Shown in pieces: positions 17,085-25,614 of a DNA stretch of 64,000 nt; position 1 is the first letter of the stretch; each line of letters starts with the position of its first letter. The position numbers and the translations under genes were made by a program. The stretch is from Sphingobium sp. (GTDB taxonomy: Bacteria > Pseudomonadota > Alphaproteobacteria > Sphingomonadales > Sphingomonadaceae): assembly GCA_023266575.1 (NCBI GenBank), contig JAHFPV010000007.1:1-64000 (forward strand), in the 5' to 3' direction. Below the pieces are notes generated by a model. That model saw only the letters and a program-made list of their open reading frames with translations. It was not told where the DNA came from and did not search any database.

Positions 17085-17867
17085 TTATACCTCGATAATG
17101 GCGACGGCGCGGGTCCAGCCCGCCGACGCACCCTTGATCTTGTGGGGGAAGCAGCTGACGGTGAAGCCGTAGGGCGGCAGCACTTCCAGATTGTGCAGCT
17201 TTTCCAGATGGCAATAGCCGATGTCGCGGCCTGCCTTATGCCCTTCCCAGATCAGCGACGTGTCGCCCGTTTCCTTCACCTTCTGCGCGGTATGGGCAAA
17301 GGGCGCGTCCCAGCTCCATGCGTCGGTGCCGGTCACGCGCACGCCGCGAGTGGTCAGGTACATGGTCGCCTCATAGCCCATGCCGCAGCCGACGTTGACG
17401 AAGTCGGGCCGTCCGAGCGCCTGGCCCGCCGCGGTGTTGACCAGCACGATGTCGAGCGGCTGGAGATCATGGCCGATCCGCGCCAGCTCCGCCTCGACAT
17501 CGGCGGCGGTCACGACATAGCCATCGGCAAAATGGCGGAAGTCCAGCTTCACGCCCGGCCGGAAACACCAGTCGAGCGGCACCTCGTCGATCGTGATCGC
17601 CCGCTGGCCGCCATCCATGGTCGGATGATAATGATAGGGCGCGTCGAGATGTGTGCCATTATGCGTGGTCAGCGTCACCCACTCGGCTGCCGCAAAACCC
17701 GCTCCATCCGGCGTCTGCTCCGCCGTCACGCCGGGGAAGAAATGCTGCAATTCCTGCACCGTATCGCCATGGGTTTGATAAGTGATGCTGGGCCGCATGA
17801 AGGGCGGGTCGGACACCACATCATTGTCGAGCGTGATCGACAGGTCGATGAATTGGCGGCTCATCAT
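17085..17867 (-). CDS. cyclase family protein (kynurenine formamidase-like metal hydrolase)
   Basis: This 260-residue enzyme of the cyclase/KynB superfamily (PF04199) carries the signature HNGTHLDAPYHYHP at about 69-82, whose His and Asp residues bind divalent metal. Members hydrolyse N-formylkynurenine, isatin or small lactones and amides. The sequence does not decide the substrate. It lies directly downstream of a decayed FAD monooxygenase on the same strand, so it may once have worked with that enzyme on an aromatic compound. The gene starts MMSR, so either of two adjacent ATGs could be used. Confidence 0.85.
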   Translation of the reverse strand: MMSRQFIDLSITLDNDVVSDPPFMRPSITYQTHGDTVQELQHFFPGVTAEQTPDGAGFAAAEWVTLTTHNGTHLDAPYHYHPTMDGGQRAITIDEVPLDWCFRPGVKLDFRHFADGYVVTAADVEAELARIGHDLQPLDIVLVNTAAGQALGRPDFVNVGCGMGYEATMYLTTRGVRVTGTDAWSWDAPFAHTAQKVKETGDTSLIWEGHKAGRDIGYCHLEKLHNLEVLPPYGFTVSCFPHKIKGASAGWTRAVAIIEV

Positions 17868-17894
17868 TGCAGACTCCTGAAAAATCGGCGCGCT

Positions 17895-18370
17895 TCAGAG
17901 CGGCTGCGCGACGGTCTCCAACATGGCACGGGCGGCTTTGGCGTTGTCGACCAGCTTTCCCTGACCAGTCTGGCCGTGCCAGATCGCCAGGCTTTCGCGC
18001 ACGATATAGGCGCAGCGCTCAAACGCCGGTCCGGATTGGCAATCAGCGCCGTTTCAAGATCATGATAGCGCGACAGTTTGTCGGCCAGCGTCAGACTATT
18101 CTCGATCGCCATGCCCGCCCCTTGCCCCAAATGGGGAGTCGTTGCATGGACGCCGTCGCACAGCAGGACAATCTGTCCTTTGTGCCATGGGCTCTAGACC
18201 AGCAGCCCTTCAAGCGGGCGATGGAACCCGCGCGATCATCGTGCCATCTGGCAGGAAAATCTCCACTGCCTCGTCGAACAACCATCAGCGCCGCACTCAT
18301 CGCAGGCCAGCTCAGATGCATCGGCCCCTCGAACACCGCCAGCAAATTAAAGGTCGAGACGGCGAAATCG
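17895..18370 (-). pseudogene. remnant of an FAD-dependent aromatic monooxygenase
   Basis: On the minus strand, from about 18235, the frame reads FHRPLEGLLV, then an in-frame TAG, then SPWHKGQIVLLCDGVHATTP and HLGQGAGMAIENSLTLADKL. This matches the GD-loop (C-terminal FAD-binding) region of salicylate-hydroxylase-like flavoprotein monooxygenases, where the usual form is GDAAHATTPHLG.GAGMAIEDA. After a +/-1 frameshift near 18030 it continues AFERCAYIVRESLAIWHGQT and ends at a TGA at 17895-17897. The N-terminal FAD domain is gone or unrecognisable. The left edge is firm; the right edge is approximate. Confidence 0.75.
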
Positions 18371-18406
18371 CATGATCCAACCTATATGCTATCCGTGTTC
18401 AGCCCC

Positions 18407-18871
18407 TCACCCCTTGCTGCGGCGCGGGCGCAGCGCGTCGCGCATGGCGATGCTGGAATTGATCCGGGTCACGCCGGGCATTCGCGACAATATCTCGCTA
18501 TGGATACGCTCATAGGCGTCCACGCTGTCCGCCTCCACCCGCAGCCAATAATCGACCGCGCCGGTCATCAGGAAACATTCGCGGATTTCCGGGCATTGCC
18601 GCACCGCATGTTCGAAGCGGGCGAGATGATCCTCGGTCTGCCGGTCCAGTGTCACCTGCACCAGCACATTGACCAGCCTGTTGTCGTCGCGCCCGCCCGC
18701 GACCACGGTATAACCGCGAATATAGCCCTCGGCCTCCAATTGGCGGATGCGGCGGTGACAGGCCGACGGCGACAGGCCGATCTCCGCCGCGATCTCGGCA
18801 TTGGATCGCCGCGCGTTCAGCTTGAGCAGGCGCAGAATCGCGCGATCCATATTGTCGAAGGACATGGCCAT
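18407..18871 (-). CDS. Lrp/AsnC family transcriptional regulator
   Basis: The 154-residue protein has an N-terminal helix-turn-helix (SNAEIAAEIGLSPSACHRRI) and a C-terminal RAM ligand-binding domain with the typical TGAVDYWLRVEADSVDAYE segment. The ATG at 18871 has AGGGAA nine bases ahead; the ATG two codons later (18865) is also possible. It is divergent from alanine racemase, and a palindrome lies in the shared spacer. By analogy with known Lrp-type DadR/BkdR regulators it probably senses alanine and controls the racemase-dehydrogenase operon. Confidence 0.87.
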   Translation of the reverse strand: MAMSFDNMDRAILRLLKLNARRSNAEIAAEIGLSPSACHRRIRQLEAEGYIRGYTVVAGGRDDNRLVNVLVQVTLDRQTEDHLARFEHAVRQCPEIRECFLMTGAVDYWLRVEADSVDAYERIHSEILSRMPGVTRINSSIAMRDALRPRRSKG

Positions 18872-18925
18872 ATATGCAAATTCCCTGAAACAATCGGCTA
18901 TATAGGCGGAAAATATCGAATAATC

Positions 18926-18944
18926 ATCCACTGATTGCGTGGAT
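18926..18944. promoter_or_regulatory. palindrome between Lrp-type regulator and alanine racemase
   Basis: ATCCAC (18926-18931) and GTGGAT (18939-18944) are perfect inverted arms around the 7-base spacer TGATTGC. Outside the arms, CGAAT at 18917-18921 and ATTCG at 18945-18949 also mirror each other but with unequal spacing. It is the only clear dyad in the 123-base divergent spacer, so it is a good candidate operator for the regulator. Confidence 0.5.
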
Positions 18945-18994
18945 ATTCGCACAAACGTGATTTACACTGCGGCGGGATCGGAAAGGGAATGGCG

Positions 18995-20122
18995 ATGCAG
19001 CATGGGACCGCGGGACATTTGCGCATCGACCTTGGCGCGCTGGTGGCCAATTATCGGCTGATCACCCGGCATGTTGCCCCCGCCAGCGTGGCGGGCGTGG
19101 TCAAGGCTGACGCTTACGGCCTGGGTGCCGCCCCAGTATCGGCTGCTCTCTATGCGGCAGGCTGCCGCCATTTCTTCGTCGCCCATCTGTGCGAAGCGGA
19201 GACTCTGAAGCAGCATCTGCCGACCGACACCACCCTCTATATCCTCAACGGCCTGCCGCCCGGCGCGGAAGCGGATTGCGCGGCGATCGGCGCGGTGCCG
19301 GTCCTCAACGCGCTGGAACAGATTGACCGCTGGGCCGCCCTTGCCCGCACACAGGGCCGCCACTTGCCGGGCGTGATTCAGGTCGACAGCGGCATGGCCC
19401 GCCTCGGCCTGACCCCGGACGATTTAACTACACTGCGCCAGTTGCCTGAGCGGCTTGACGGCATAGACCTGCGGCTGGTCATGACCCATCTCGCCTGCGC
19501 CGACGATCCCGACGACGCCTTCAACCCGCGCCAGCGCGCCACCTTTGACGCCATCGCCAGCCAGTTCCCCGGCATCCCCCGCTCGATCGACAATTCGGGC
19601 GGCGCGATGACATCGGGTGTGGGTCATGGCGATATCGTCCGCGCCGGGATCGCCCTCTATGGCGGCGCGCCCCATGGCCAGCCCAACCCGATGCAGCCGG
19701 TCGTCGCGCTCGACGCTTATATCGTCCAGCTCCGCACCGTCGATGCGGGGGCAGGGGTCGGCTATGGCCTGACCCACCGTTTCGATCGCCCGTCGCGCGT
19801 TGCCACCGTTTCGGTCGGCTATGCCGATGGCTGGCCGCGTCACCTGAGCAATCGGGGCAGTGCCTGGATCGGCGACGTGCGCGTGCCGATCGTAGGGCGG
19901 GTGTCGATGGACAGCATGGCGCTCGATGTCACCGACGTCCCCGATGCGATGCTTCACGCCGGTGCGCCGGTCGAGTTGATCGGCCCGCACCAGACGATCG
20001 ACGATGTCGCGGCGCAGGCCGACACGATCAGCTACGAAATATTGACCCGGCTCGGCCACCGCTATGCGCGCACCTATCTGCCCGCGCCGGTCGCCACCCC
20101 CGACAGGAGCATCATGGCATGA
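18995..20122 (+). CDS. alanine racemase (catabolic type)
   Basis: This 375-residue PLP enzyme interconverts L- and D-alanine. The PLP lysine is Lys37 in [10 protein letters not shown] and the opposing catalytic tyrosine is Tyr257 in [25 protein letters not shown] is a further family block. I chose the ATG at 18995 because AAGGGA lies six bases ahead; the ATG two codons earlier is too close to it. The gene overlaps the D-amino acid dehydrogenase start (ATGA), which marks it as the catabolic (DadX-like) racemase rather than the cell-wall one, although it could serve both roles. Confidence 0.92.
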   Translation: MQHGTAGHLRIDLGALVANYRLITRHVAPASVAGVVKADAYGLGAAPVSAALYAAGCRHFFVAHLCEAETLKQHLPTDTTLYILNGLPPGAEADCAAIGAVPVLNALEQIDRWAALARTQGRHLPGVIQVDSGMARLGLTPDDLTTLRQLPERLDGIDLRLVMTHLACADDPDDAFNPRQRATFDAIASQFPGIPRSIDNSGGAMTSGVGHGDIVRAGIALYGGAPHGQPNPMQPVVALDAYIVQLRTVDAGAGVGYGLTHRFDRPSRVATVSVGYADGWPRHLSNRGSAWIGDVRVPIVGRVSMDSMALDVTDVPDAMLHAGAPVELIGPHQTIDDVAAQADTISYEILTRLGHRYARTYLPAPVATPDRSIMA

Positions 20123-21375
20123 AGGTCGTCATTCTGGGTGGCGGCGTCATCGGCGTCACCTCCGCCTGGTATCTCTCGCAGGCCGGCCATGAGGTCGTCC
20201 TGATCGATCGCCAGACTGGCGTGGCGCAGGAAACCAGCTTCGCCAATGCGGGGGAAATCTCGCCCGGCTATGCGTCGCCATGGGCTGCGCCCGGCATCCC
20301 GGCCAAGGCGCTGCGCTGGCTGTTCATGCAGCACGCCCCGCTGATCCTGCGCCCCAATGTCGACATGGCGATGCTGCGCTGGATGATCGCGATGCTCGGC
20401 AATTGCAATGCGGCCAACTATCGCATCAACAAGGGGCGGATGGTGCGCCTCGCCGAATATAGCCGCGACCAACTAATTGCCCTGCGTACCGCCACTGGCA
20501 TCAGCTATGACGAGCGTAGCCAGGGGACGCTCCAGCTGTTCCGCGAACAGAAGCAGCTCGACGGCATCGCCAAGGATATTGAGGTGCTGCGCGCCGACAA
20601 TGTCCCGTTCGAGGTGCTGGACCGCGCCGGATGCATCGCCGCCGAACCGGGCCTCGCCGCCAGCGCTTCGTCCATCGCAGGTGGTCTGCGCCTGCCCAAT
20701 GACGAGACGGGCGACTGTTTCAAATTCACCAATGCCCTTGCAGACATGGCGCGTGCGCGCGGCGTCCAGTTCCTGATGGGCCGCACGATCAAGGGGCTGG
20801 CGCGCGAAGCCGGGCGCATCAGCCATGTCGTGACTGACGAAGGCGACGTGATTGGCGACGCCTATCTCGTCGCCATGGGCAGCTTCTCGCCCTTGCTCCT
20901 CGCTCCGCTCGGCCTGCGCCTGCCTGTCTATCCAGTGAAGGGCTATTCGATCACCGTGCCGATCGTGCAGCCGGATGCCGCCCCGGTCTCCACCCTGCTT
21001 GATGAAAGCTACAAGGTCGCGATCACCCGGCTGGGCGACCGCATCCGCGTGGGTGGCATGGCCGAACTGTCGGGTTACACCAATGACCTGCCACAGGCGC
21101 GCCGCGACACGCTTGACCATAGTGTCGGCACGCTGTTCCCCGGCGCGGGGGATCTGAGCAAAGCGACATTCTGGAGCGGGCTGCGGCCGATGACGCCCGA
21201 TTCAACGCCGGTGGTGGGTGCCACGCCGATCGACAATCTGTTCCTCAACACCGGCCATGGCACGCTGGGCTGGACCATGGCCTGCGGGTCGGGCCAGGTA
21301 ATCGCCGACCTGATCGGCGGCCAACCCCCCGCGATCGAAACCGCCGATCTGGCGCTGGCCCGCTATCGGCGCTGA
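20119..21375 (+). CDS. dadA: D-amino acid dehydrogenase
   Basis: This 418-residue FAD enzyme of the DAO family has an N-terminal dinucleotide fold ([17 protein letters not shown], Gly 7-12) and the DadA-type block [19 protein letters not shown] at about 38-56. The C-terminus contains [18 protein letters not shown]. It oxidises D-alanine and other D-amino acids to the 2-oxoacid and ammonia, passing electrons to the respiratory chain at the inner membrane. It overlaps alanine racemase by four bases, so L-alanine would be routed through D-alanine to pyruvate. Both active-site blocks and length are normal. Confidence 0.92.
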   Translation: MKVVILGGGVIGVTSAWYLSQAGHEVVLIDRQTGVAQETSFANAGEISPGYASPWAAPGIPAKALRWLFMQHAPLILRPNVDMAMLRWMIAMLGNCNAANYRINKGRMVRLAEYSRDQLIALRTATGISYDERSQGTLQLFREQKQLDGIAKDIEVLRADNVPFEVLDRAGCIAAEPGLAASASSIAGGLRLPNDETGDCFKFTNALADMARARGVQFLMGRTIKGLAREAGRISHVVTDEGDVIGDAYLVAMGSFSPLLLAPLGLRLPVYPVKGYSITVPIVQPDAAPVSTLLDESYKVAITRLGDRIRVGGMAELSGYTNDLPQARRDTLDHSVGTLFPGAGDLSKATFWSGLRPMTPDSTPVVGATPIDNLFLNTGHGTLGWTMACGSGQVIADLIGGQPPAIETADLALARYRR

Positions 21376-21393
21376 TTTCCAAGGAGAAAACGC

Positions 21394-21738
21394 ATGACCA
21401 TTACCCGCATCGAAACCGGCCCGCGCATGAGCGAAGCGGTCATTCATGGCGACACCGTCTATCTGGCCGGTCAGGTCGGCGAAGGCGACAGCGTGACCGC
21501 CCAGACCCAGAGCGCTCTGGCCGAGATCGACCGTCTGCTGGCGCTGGCGGGTAGCAGCAAGGCGCACATCCTGCGCGCCACCATCTGGCTGGCCGACATC
21601 GCCGATTTTGCGGAAATGAATGCGGTATGGGACGCCTGGATCGCCGACGTCGCGGCCCCCACGCGCGCCACCGGCGAAGCGAAACTGGCAACGCCCGACT
21701 ATAAGGTGGAAGTAATCATCACCGCCGCCCGCGCCTGA
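21394..21738 (+). CDS. RidA/YjgF family enamine/imine deaminase
   Basis: The 114-residue RidA-fold protein follows dadA by 18 bases and has a good AAGGAG ribosome binding site. RidA proteins hydrolyse reactive 2-imino and enamine acids, exactly the products released by D-amino acid dehydrogenase. The C-terminal half has the conserved HILRATIWLADIADFAEMN and ATGEAKLATPDYKVEV blocks. The canonical substrate-binding Arg of the GxRPxR type is not seen: here it is PTRATGEAKL, so it belongs to a RidA subgroup (Rid2/3-like) whose activity is less certain. Confidence 0.85.
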   Translation: MTITRIETGPRMSEAVIHGDTVYLAGQVGEGDSVTAQTQSALAEIDRLLALAGSSKAHILRATIWLADIADFAEMNAVWDAWIADVAAPTRATGEAKLATPDYKVEVIITAARA

Positions 21739-21751
21739 TCCGGCACGGCGC

Positions 21752-21792
21752 AAAAAAAGCGGGGCGCTCTGGAGAGAGGGACAGAGCGCCCC
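21752..21792 (-). terminator. rho-independent terminator for the amidohydrolase gene
   Basis: GGGGCGCTCTG (21761-21771) and CAGAGCGCCCC (21782-21792) make a perfect 11-base-pair stem. On the minus strand it is followed by seven T residues (complement of 21752-21758). It lies between the convergent RidA and amidohydrolase genes and may also slow transcription from the left. Confidence 0.85.
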
Positions 21793-21806
21793 GGTTATGC
21801 CCTCAA

Positions 21807-23084
21807 TCAGAAGGGCAAATTATACATGGTCGTCGCGTTGTCCTGCAGCACCTTCTTCTTGACCGCATAGTCATAGCCGCCCAGCACATCGACGACATGC
21901 GCCTGCACGCCGGGATAGAGCGATGTGGGATGCGGGAAGTCGGTCTCGAACATCACCTTGTCCACGCCGATGGTTTCCAGCAACAGCTTGGGACCGACCT
22001 TCTCGAACCAGAAGGTGACCCAGAAATGGTCGCGGAAATATTCCCATGGCCGCTTGTTGAGCAGGCCTTTCTTGGTCGGCAGCATCTCGTTGAACTGATG
22101 CTCCAGCGCCTCGATCGCGAAGGGCAGCCAGCCCATGCCGCTTTCGATGAGGCCGATCTTCAGCTTCGGGTGACGGTCCAGCCGTCCCGACACCATCCAG
22201 TTGCCCAGCGTCGCGGCATTGCCGATCGAGAACATCGTCGCCACCACCGACAACGTCTGTTCAAAGCCAAAGCCTTCCCAGGTCAGCGTATTGGGATCGA
22301 CCGCGGAATTGAGGTGGAAGTTGAGCGGCATACCGGTCGCTTCGCACATCTCCAGGAACGGCGTCCAATAATCGTGCAGGAAGCTCGGCACGCCGACACG
22401 TTCGGGCGTGTCGGGCAGGACGAAGCCCTTGAGGCCCATGTCGTAGCAACGGCGGGCTTCGGTCTCCAGCGCCTTCTGGTCCCAGAAGGGCAGATGACCC
22501 ATGTTGAAAATGCGGTTGCCCGACACCTGCTGATATTCGGCGGATGCGTCATTATACATCTGGACGATGGCCAGCGCGAGGTCGGGATCGCCGAGCGACA
22601 TGAGCGACCCGGCCTGGGTCACACCTGAATTCTGGAAGCCGATCTGGGCATAGACGCCCATATCGTCCATCGCTTGCAATCGTTCCTTGATCAGATGACC
22701 ACCCGGATGGGCCTGCTCCAGCTTCGGGAAGGCCAGCCGTCCCAGCAGCTTGTTATTGTCGGCACGGATGACATTGCCGCCCATAGACCCGAAATTGCGG
22801 TCGCCGACATACCAGCGTTCCACCCCGTCATTGTCCAGCTTCACATAGGGAACCTTGGACTTTAGCGCAGCGGGCGCGCGCGACGTGAACAGGTCGGGCG
22901 CTTCGGTGATATGCGTGTCGGTATCGACAATCTTGATTCCGGCAAGCGACGGGTCCAGCCCGCCGGACTGGGACGCATAATCGACCTCACGGATGACGCC
23001 GCCCTCGGTATAGCCTTCGGCCGACCAATATTTGCGCGCGGATGCGGCCAGTTCCTCGTCCGCTTTGTCTTTCACATCAGCCAT
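21807..23084 (-). CDS. ACMSD-like amidohydrolase (amidohydrolase_2 family)
   Basis: This 425-residue metal-dependent hydrolase or decarboxylase of PF04909 has IVDTDTHITE at about 62-71, the usual first metal motif with an Asp-Thr-His in place of HxH, followed by FHLNSAVDP, GLIESGMGWLPF and FETDFPHPTSLYPG near the C-terminus. Relatives include 2-amino-3-carboxymuconate-semialdehyde and gamma-resorcylate decarboxylases and many uncharacterised catabolic enzymes in sphingomonads and actinobacteria. Its start overlaps the end of the IclR regulator gene by eight bases, so the two are coupled and the regulator probably controls it. Substrate unknown. Confidence 0.82.
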   Translation of the reverse strand: MADVKDKADEELAASARKYWSAEGYTEGGVIREVDYASQSGGLDPSLAGIKIVDTDTHITEAPDLFTSRAPAALKSKVPYVKLDNDGVERWYVGDRNFGSMGGNVIRADNNKLLGRLAFPKLEQAHPGGHLIKERLQAMDDMGVYAQIGFQNSGVTQAGSLMSLGDPDLALAIVQMYNDASAEYQQVSGNRIFNMGHLPFWDQKALETEARRCYDMGLKGFVLPDTPERVGVPSFLHDYWTPFLEMCEATGMPLNFHLNSAVDPNTLTWEGFGFEQTLSVVATMFSIGNAATLGNWMVSGRLDRHPKLKIGLIESGMGWLPFAIEALEHQFNEMLPTKKGLLNKRPWEYFRDHFWVTFWFEKVGPKLLLETIGVDKVMFETDFPHPTSLYPGVQAHVVDVLGGYDYAVKKKVLQDNATTMYNLPF

Positions 23085-23904
23085 GCTTGGCCTCCATCGT
23101 CTGGCGGCTGGCATCGAACAGCGGGGAAACGGGCGCAGGTGCCGGTTCCTCGACGCAGCGACGGACCGCCTCGTTCAGGGTGCGCAGCAGGCTGTCGGCA
23201 TCGATCTGGTCGGACGGTTCATAGACAAAGCCAATGGCCAGCGGCTGGCCGTCGGGCATGTTGGGCAACAGCACGGCGGTGACGTCGGCAATCGATCCGA
23301 AGCCTGCCTTGCCGGTGGCAAAGCCATGATCGCGGCAGGCCTGGACCTGCGCCGCCATTTCGGTGGGCAGGAATTTGCGGTCGGCGCTTGCTTCGGCATT
23401 GAGGCGACGGATCATGCCGTCGCGACGCGGCTGGGCAATGGTCGACAGCAGCAGCCAGCCTGCGGCGCTATCGGACAGATGATCCTGCTGGCCACCGCAG
23501 AAACCGGCAGGACCGGCCGTGCGGAAGGTCCGTTTGCCAACGCGCCAGTTGAACACCTGCGCCTTCAGCCCGACCATGCCGAACACGGCCACGCCAAGGC
23601 CGGTCTGTGCCGACAGCCGGTCGATCAGGCCAGTGAGCGCGCCATCACGCACCAGCTTGGGCTGAACGGCAGCCCCCAGCATCGCGGCGCGCGGGGTGGG
23701 CGAATAGGAACGCGAACAGGGATCCTTGTGCAGCAGGCCAAGGTCCACAAGGCTCGACAGCAGTTCAGACGTGCTGGACTGGGGACGGTCGAACCGGCGG
23801 ACAATGTCCATCACGGTAGCCTGGGGATGATCCTCATCGAAGAATTCGAGCACTTCGATGACGCGCTTGGCGATCTTAGCCTTGTTGGACTCGACTTGAG
23901 CCAT
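23077..23904 (-). CDS. IclR-like transcriptional regulator
   Basis: This 275-residue protein has an N-terminal winged helix (KIAKRVIEVLEFFDEDHPQA, then SSTSELLSSLVDLGLL) and a C-terminal effector-binding domain of the IclR kind. I chose the ATG at 23904, which has GGAGGAGAGG ahead; the frame is open to 23940. A strong TTGACA -35 (complement of 23955-23960) and a perfect palindrome at 23924-23939 lie just upstream, suggesting autoregulation. It is co-transcribed with the amidohydrolase gene. Confidence 0.8.
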   Translation of the reverse strand: MAQVESNKAKIAKRVIEVLEFFDEDHPQATVMDIVRRFDRPQSSTSELLSSLVDLGLLHKDPCSRSYSPTPRAAMLGAAVQPKLVRDGALTGLIDRLSAQTGLGVAVFGMVGLKAQVFNWRVGKRTFRTAGPAGFCGGQQDHLSDSAAGWLLLSTIAQPRRDGMIRRLNAEASADRKFLPTEMAAQVQACRDHGFATGKAGFGSIADVTAVLLPNMPDGQPLAIGFVYEPSDQIDADSLLRTLNEAVRRCVEEPAPAPVSPLFDASRQTMEAKHG

Positions 23905-23923
23905 GGTCCTCTCCTCCGGTTTA

Positions 23924-23939
23924 TGAACAGTAGTGTTCA
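23924..23939. promoter_or_regulatory. palindromic operator and promoter upstream of the IclR-like gene
   Basis: TGAACA (23924-23929) and TGTTCA (23934-23939) are perfect inverted arms around GTAG. On the minus strand the site lies downstream of a consensus TTGACA at 23960-23955, so it would cover the -10 region and start site of the regulator-amidohydrolase transcript. This position suits a repressor site for the IclR-like protein itself. Confidence 0.55.
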
Positions 23940-23981
23940 CTAACGCGGCGGACCTGTCAATTAAAAATGAGATGGTCTCGT

Positions 23982-25490
23982 TTATGTCATATTCATTGTC
24001 TCATTGTCCGGCTCGCTGTCGCTTTCATCAAACAGGCGGCGAAGCGCCATGCGATCTGTCTTGAGCGACGGGGTGCGCGGCAAATCCATACAAAACCGCC
24101 ATTTTACCGGAACATGCGTCGCCAACAGATGCGCCCGGACATGCGCCGCCAACGTATCGGCGTCGGTCTCCGAGGCCGCAGGCGACAGCCGGATCGCTGC
24201 GGCCGGAACCTGCCCCAGCCGCGCGTCCGGCACGCCGATGACTGCCGCCTCGGCGACCGACGGGTGCAGCATCAGCGCCTGTTCGATCGACTCAGGCAGC
24301 AGCTTGAACCCGCCCCGGATGATCGCGCCGTCCGCCCGGCCCAGCAGAAACAGGAATCCGTCCGCGTCGATCCGCGCCATGTCCGACGTGCGAATCCAGT
24401 CTGGCCCGATTCGCGGCGATATGACCTCCAGCAATCCGGGCGTATCGGACGGCAGGGGCGTCCCGCTGTCCGCATCGACGACTCGCAATTGCGCCCCCGG
24501 CATCGCCCTGCCCACCGTCCCGCGCTTGGCCTTGCCCCATGTCGCGTGCAGCTGCGCCGTCATCATCGCCACCGGCCCGGCAAATTCGGTGGCACCATAG
24601 GATAGCAGGATGGGAATGCCATAATGCGCCTCGAACGCCTGCTGCACGCCGGGGTCGAGCGGCGCTGCGCCGCAGCCGATCGCCTTGATCGACGCCAGAT
24701 TGGCGACCGGAATATCCGCGTCCAGCACCCCGCGAACGCTGCTGGGTGGTAATCCCGCATGGGCCGGGCGATAGCGCAGCACATGGTCGTGCCAGGCGGC
24801 GATGGTGAACCGCTCCAGCAACAGCATCCGCTGCCCCCGGATCAGCATCGGCAGGGTGGAATAGAGGCCCGAAATATTGCCGATCGGAAAATAGAGCAGG
24901 AAAGGCGGCGCGGCCTGCACATCTTCGCCCTGCCTCTGGGTCAGCGGCGACCCCAGAAAATGCTGCTCCATCAGGGCATAGGGGACGGCAAAAGATTTGG
25001 GCGGGCCGGTGGTGCCGCTGGTCAATATCTCGATCTGCGGGTGGGCGGGCGCGGCCCGCTCACACGCCGCTCCCGTCGCCGGACTGCGCAGAGCCGCCGC
25101 CATCTCGTCCAGCGCGATTACCGCCACGCCCTCGTCCCGTGCGGCGTCGATCACCGCTTGCGTAAGATCGTCGGCAAAAGCGACCAGCGCCGATCCTGCG
25201 GCTTTGACGACATCGCGCGCAATCCCGCCCGGTGACTGGAAGGCGTAGATCATACGGATCGTGCGCCCCTGCGCCAACAATCCCAGCAGCGCGGCCAGCG
25301 CTGCGGGCCGGTTGCGCGGCACGAAGGCGACGGGCGCATCCGCGCCGATCCCGCTAGCGATCAATGCCGCCTGCACCGCATCGGCAACCTGGCGCACTGC
25401 GCCCCAGTCATGCCACCGCCCTTCAAATTCGATCGCCGGCAGCGCCGGGTCACGCTGCAAGGCGTCAATGCTGCGTTGCTGCAAGCTCAT
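23982..25490 (-). CDS. class I adenylate-forming enzyme (acyl-CoA ligase type)
   Basis: This 502-residue AMP-dependent synthetase/ligase should activate a carboxylic acid as acyl-AMP and then as CoA thioester. Family motifs are ILTSGTTGPPKSFAVP (P-loop), LSYGATEFAGP, WIRTSDMARIDADGFLFLLG and IIRGGFKLLPESIE, with the C-terminal catalytic Lys in RTPSLKTDRM. The start at 25490 has GGAGACAGG ahead. The gene points toward the IclR-like regulator (77-base gap with its own promoter). The acid specificity is not readable from sequence; the neighbouring CoA genes suggest an alicyclic or branched acid. Confidence 0.85.
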   Translation of the reverse strand: MSLQQRSIDALQRDPALPAIEFEGRWHDWGAVRQVADAVQAALIASGIGADAPVAFVPRNRPAALAALLGLLAQGRTIRMIYAFQSPGGIARDVVKAAGSALVAFADDLTQAVIDAARDEGVAVIALDEMAAALRSPATGAACERAAPAHPQIEILTSGTTGPPKSFAVPYALMEQHFLGSPLTQRQGEDVQAAPPFLLYFPIGNISGLYSTLPMLIRGQRMLLLERFTIAAWHDHVLRYRPAHAGLPPSSVRGVLDADIPVANLASIKAIGCGAAPLDPGVQQAFEAHYGIPILLSYGATEFAGPVAMMTAQLHATWGKAKRGTVGRAMPGAQLRVVDADSGTPLPSDTPGLLEVISPRIGPDWIRTSDMARIDADGFLFLLGRADGAIIRGGFKLLPESIEQALMLHPSVAEAAVIGVPDARLGQVPAAAIRLSPAASETDADTLAAHVRAHLLATHVPVKWRFCMDLPRTPSLKTDRMALRRLFDESDSEPDNETMNMT

Positions 25491-25614
25491 GCCTGTCTCC
25501 CTGACATGGCCGATAGTGGGGCAGGGGAGGGCGTCCCGCCAACCATCTTGCGCAACGCGACGGCGATGAATGGATGTTTCGGTTTGCGACACCGGCACGG
25601 GCTTCTAACCTGCC

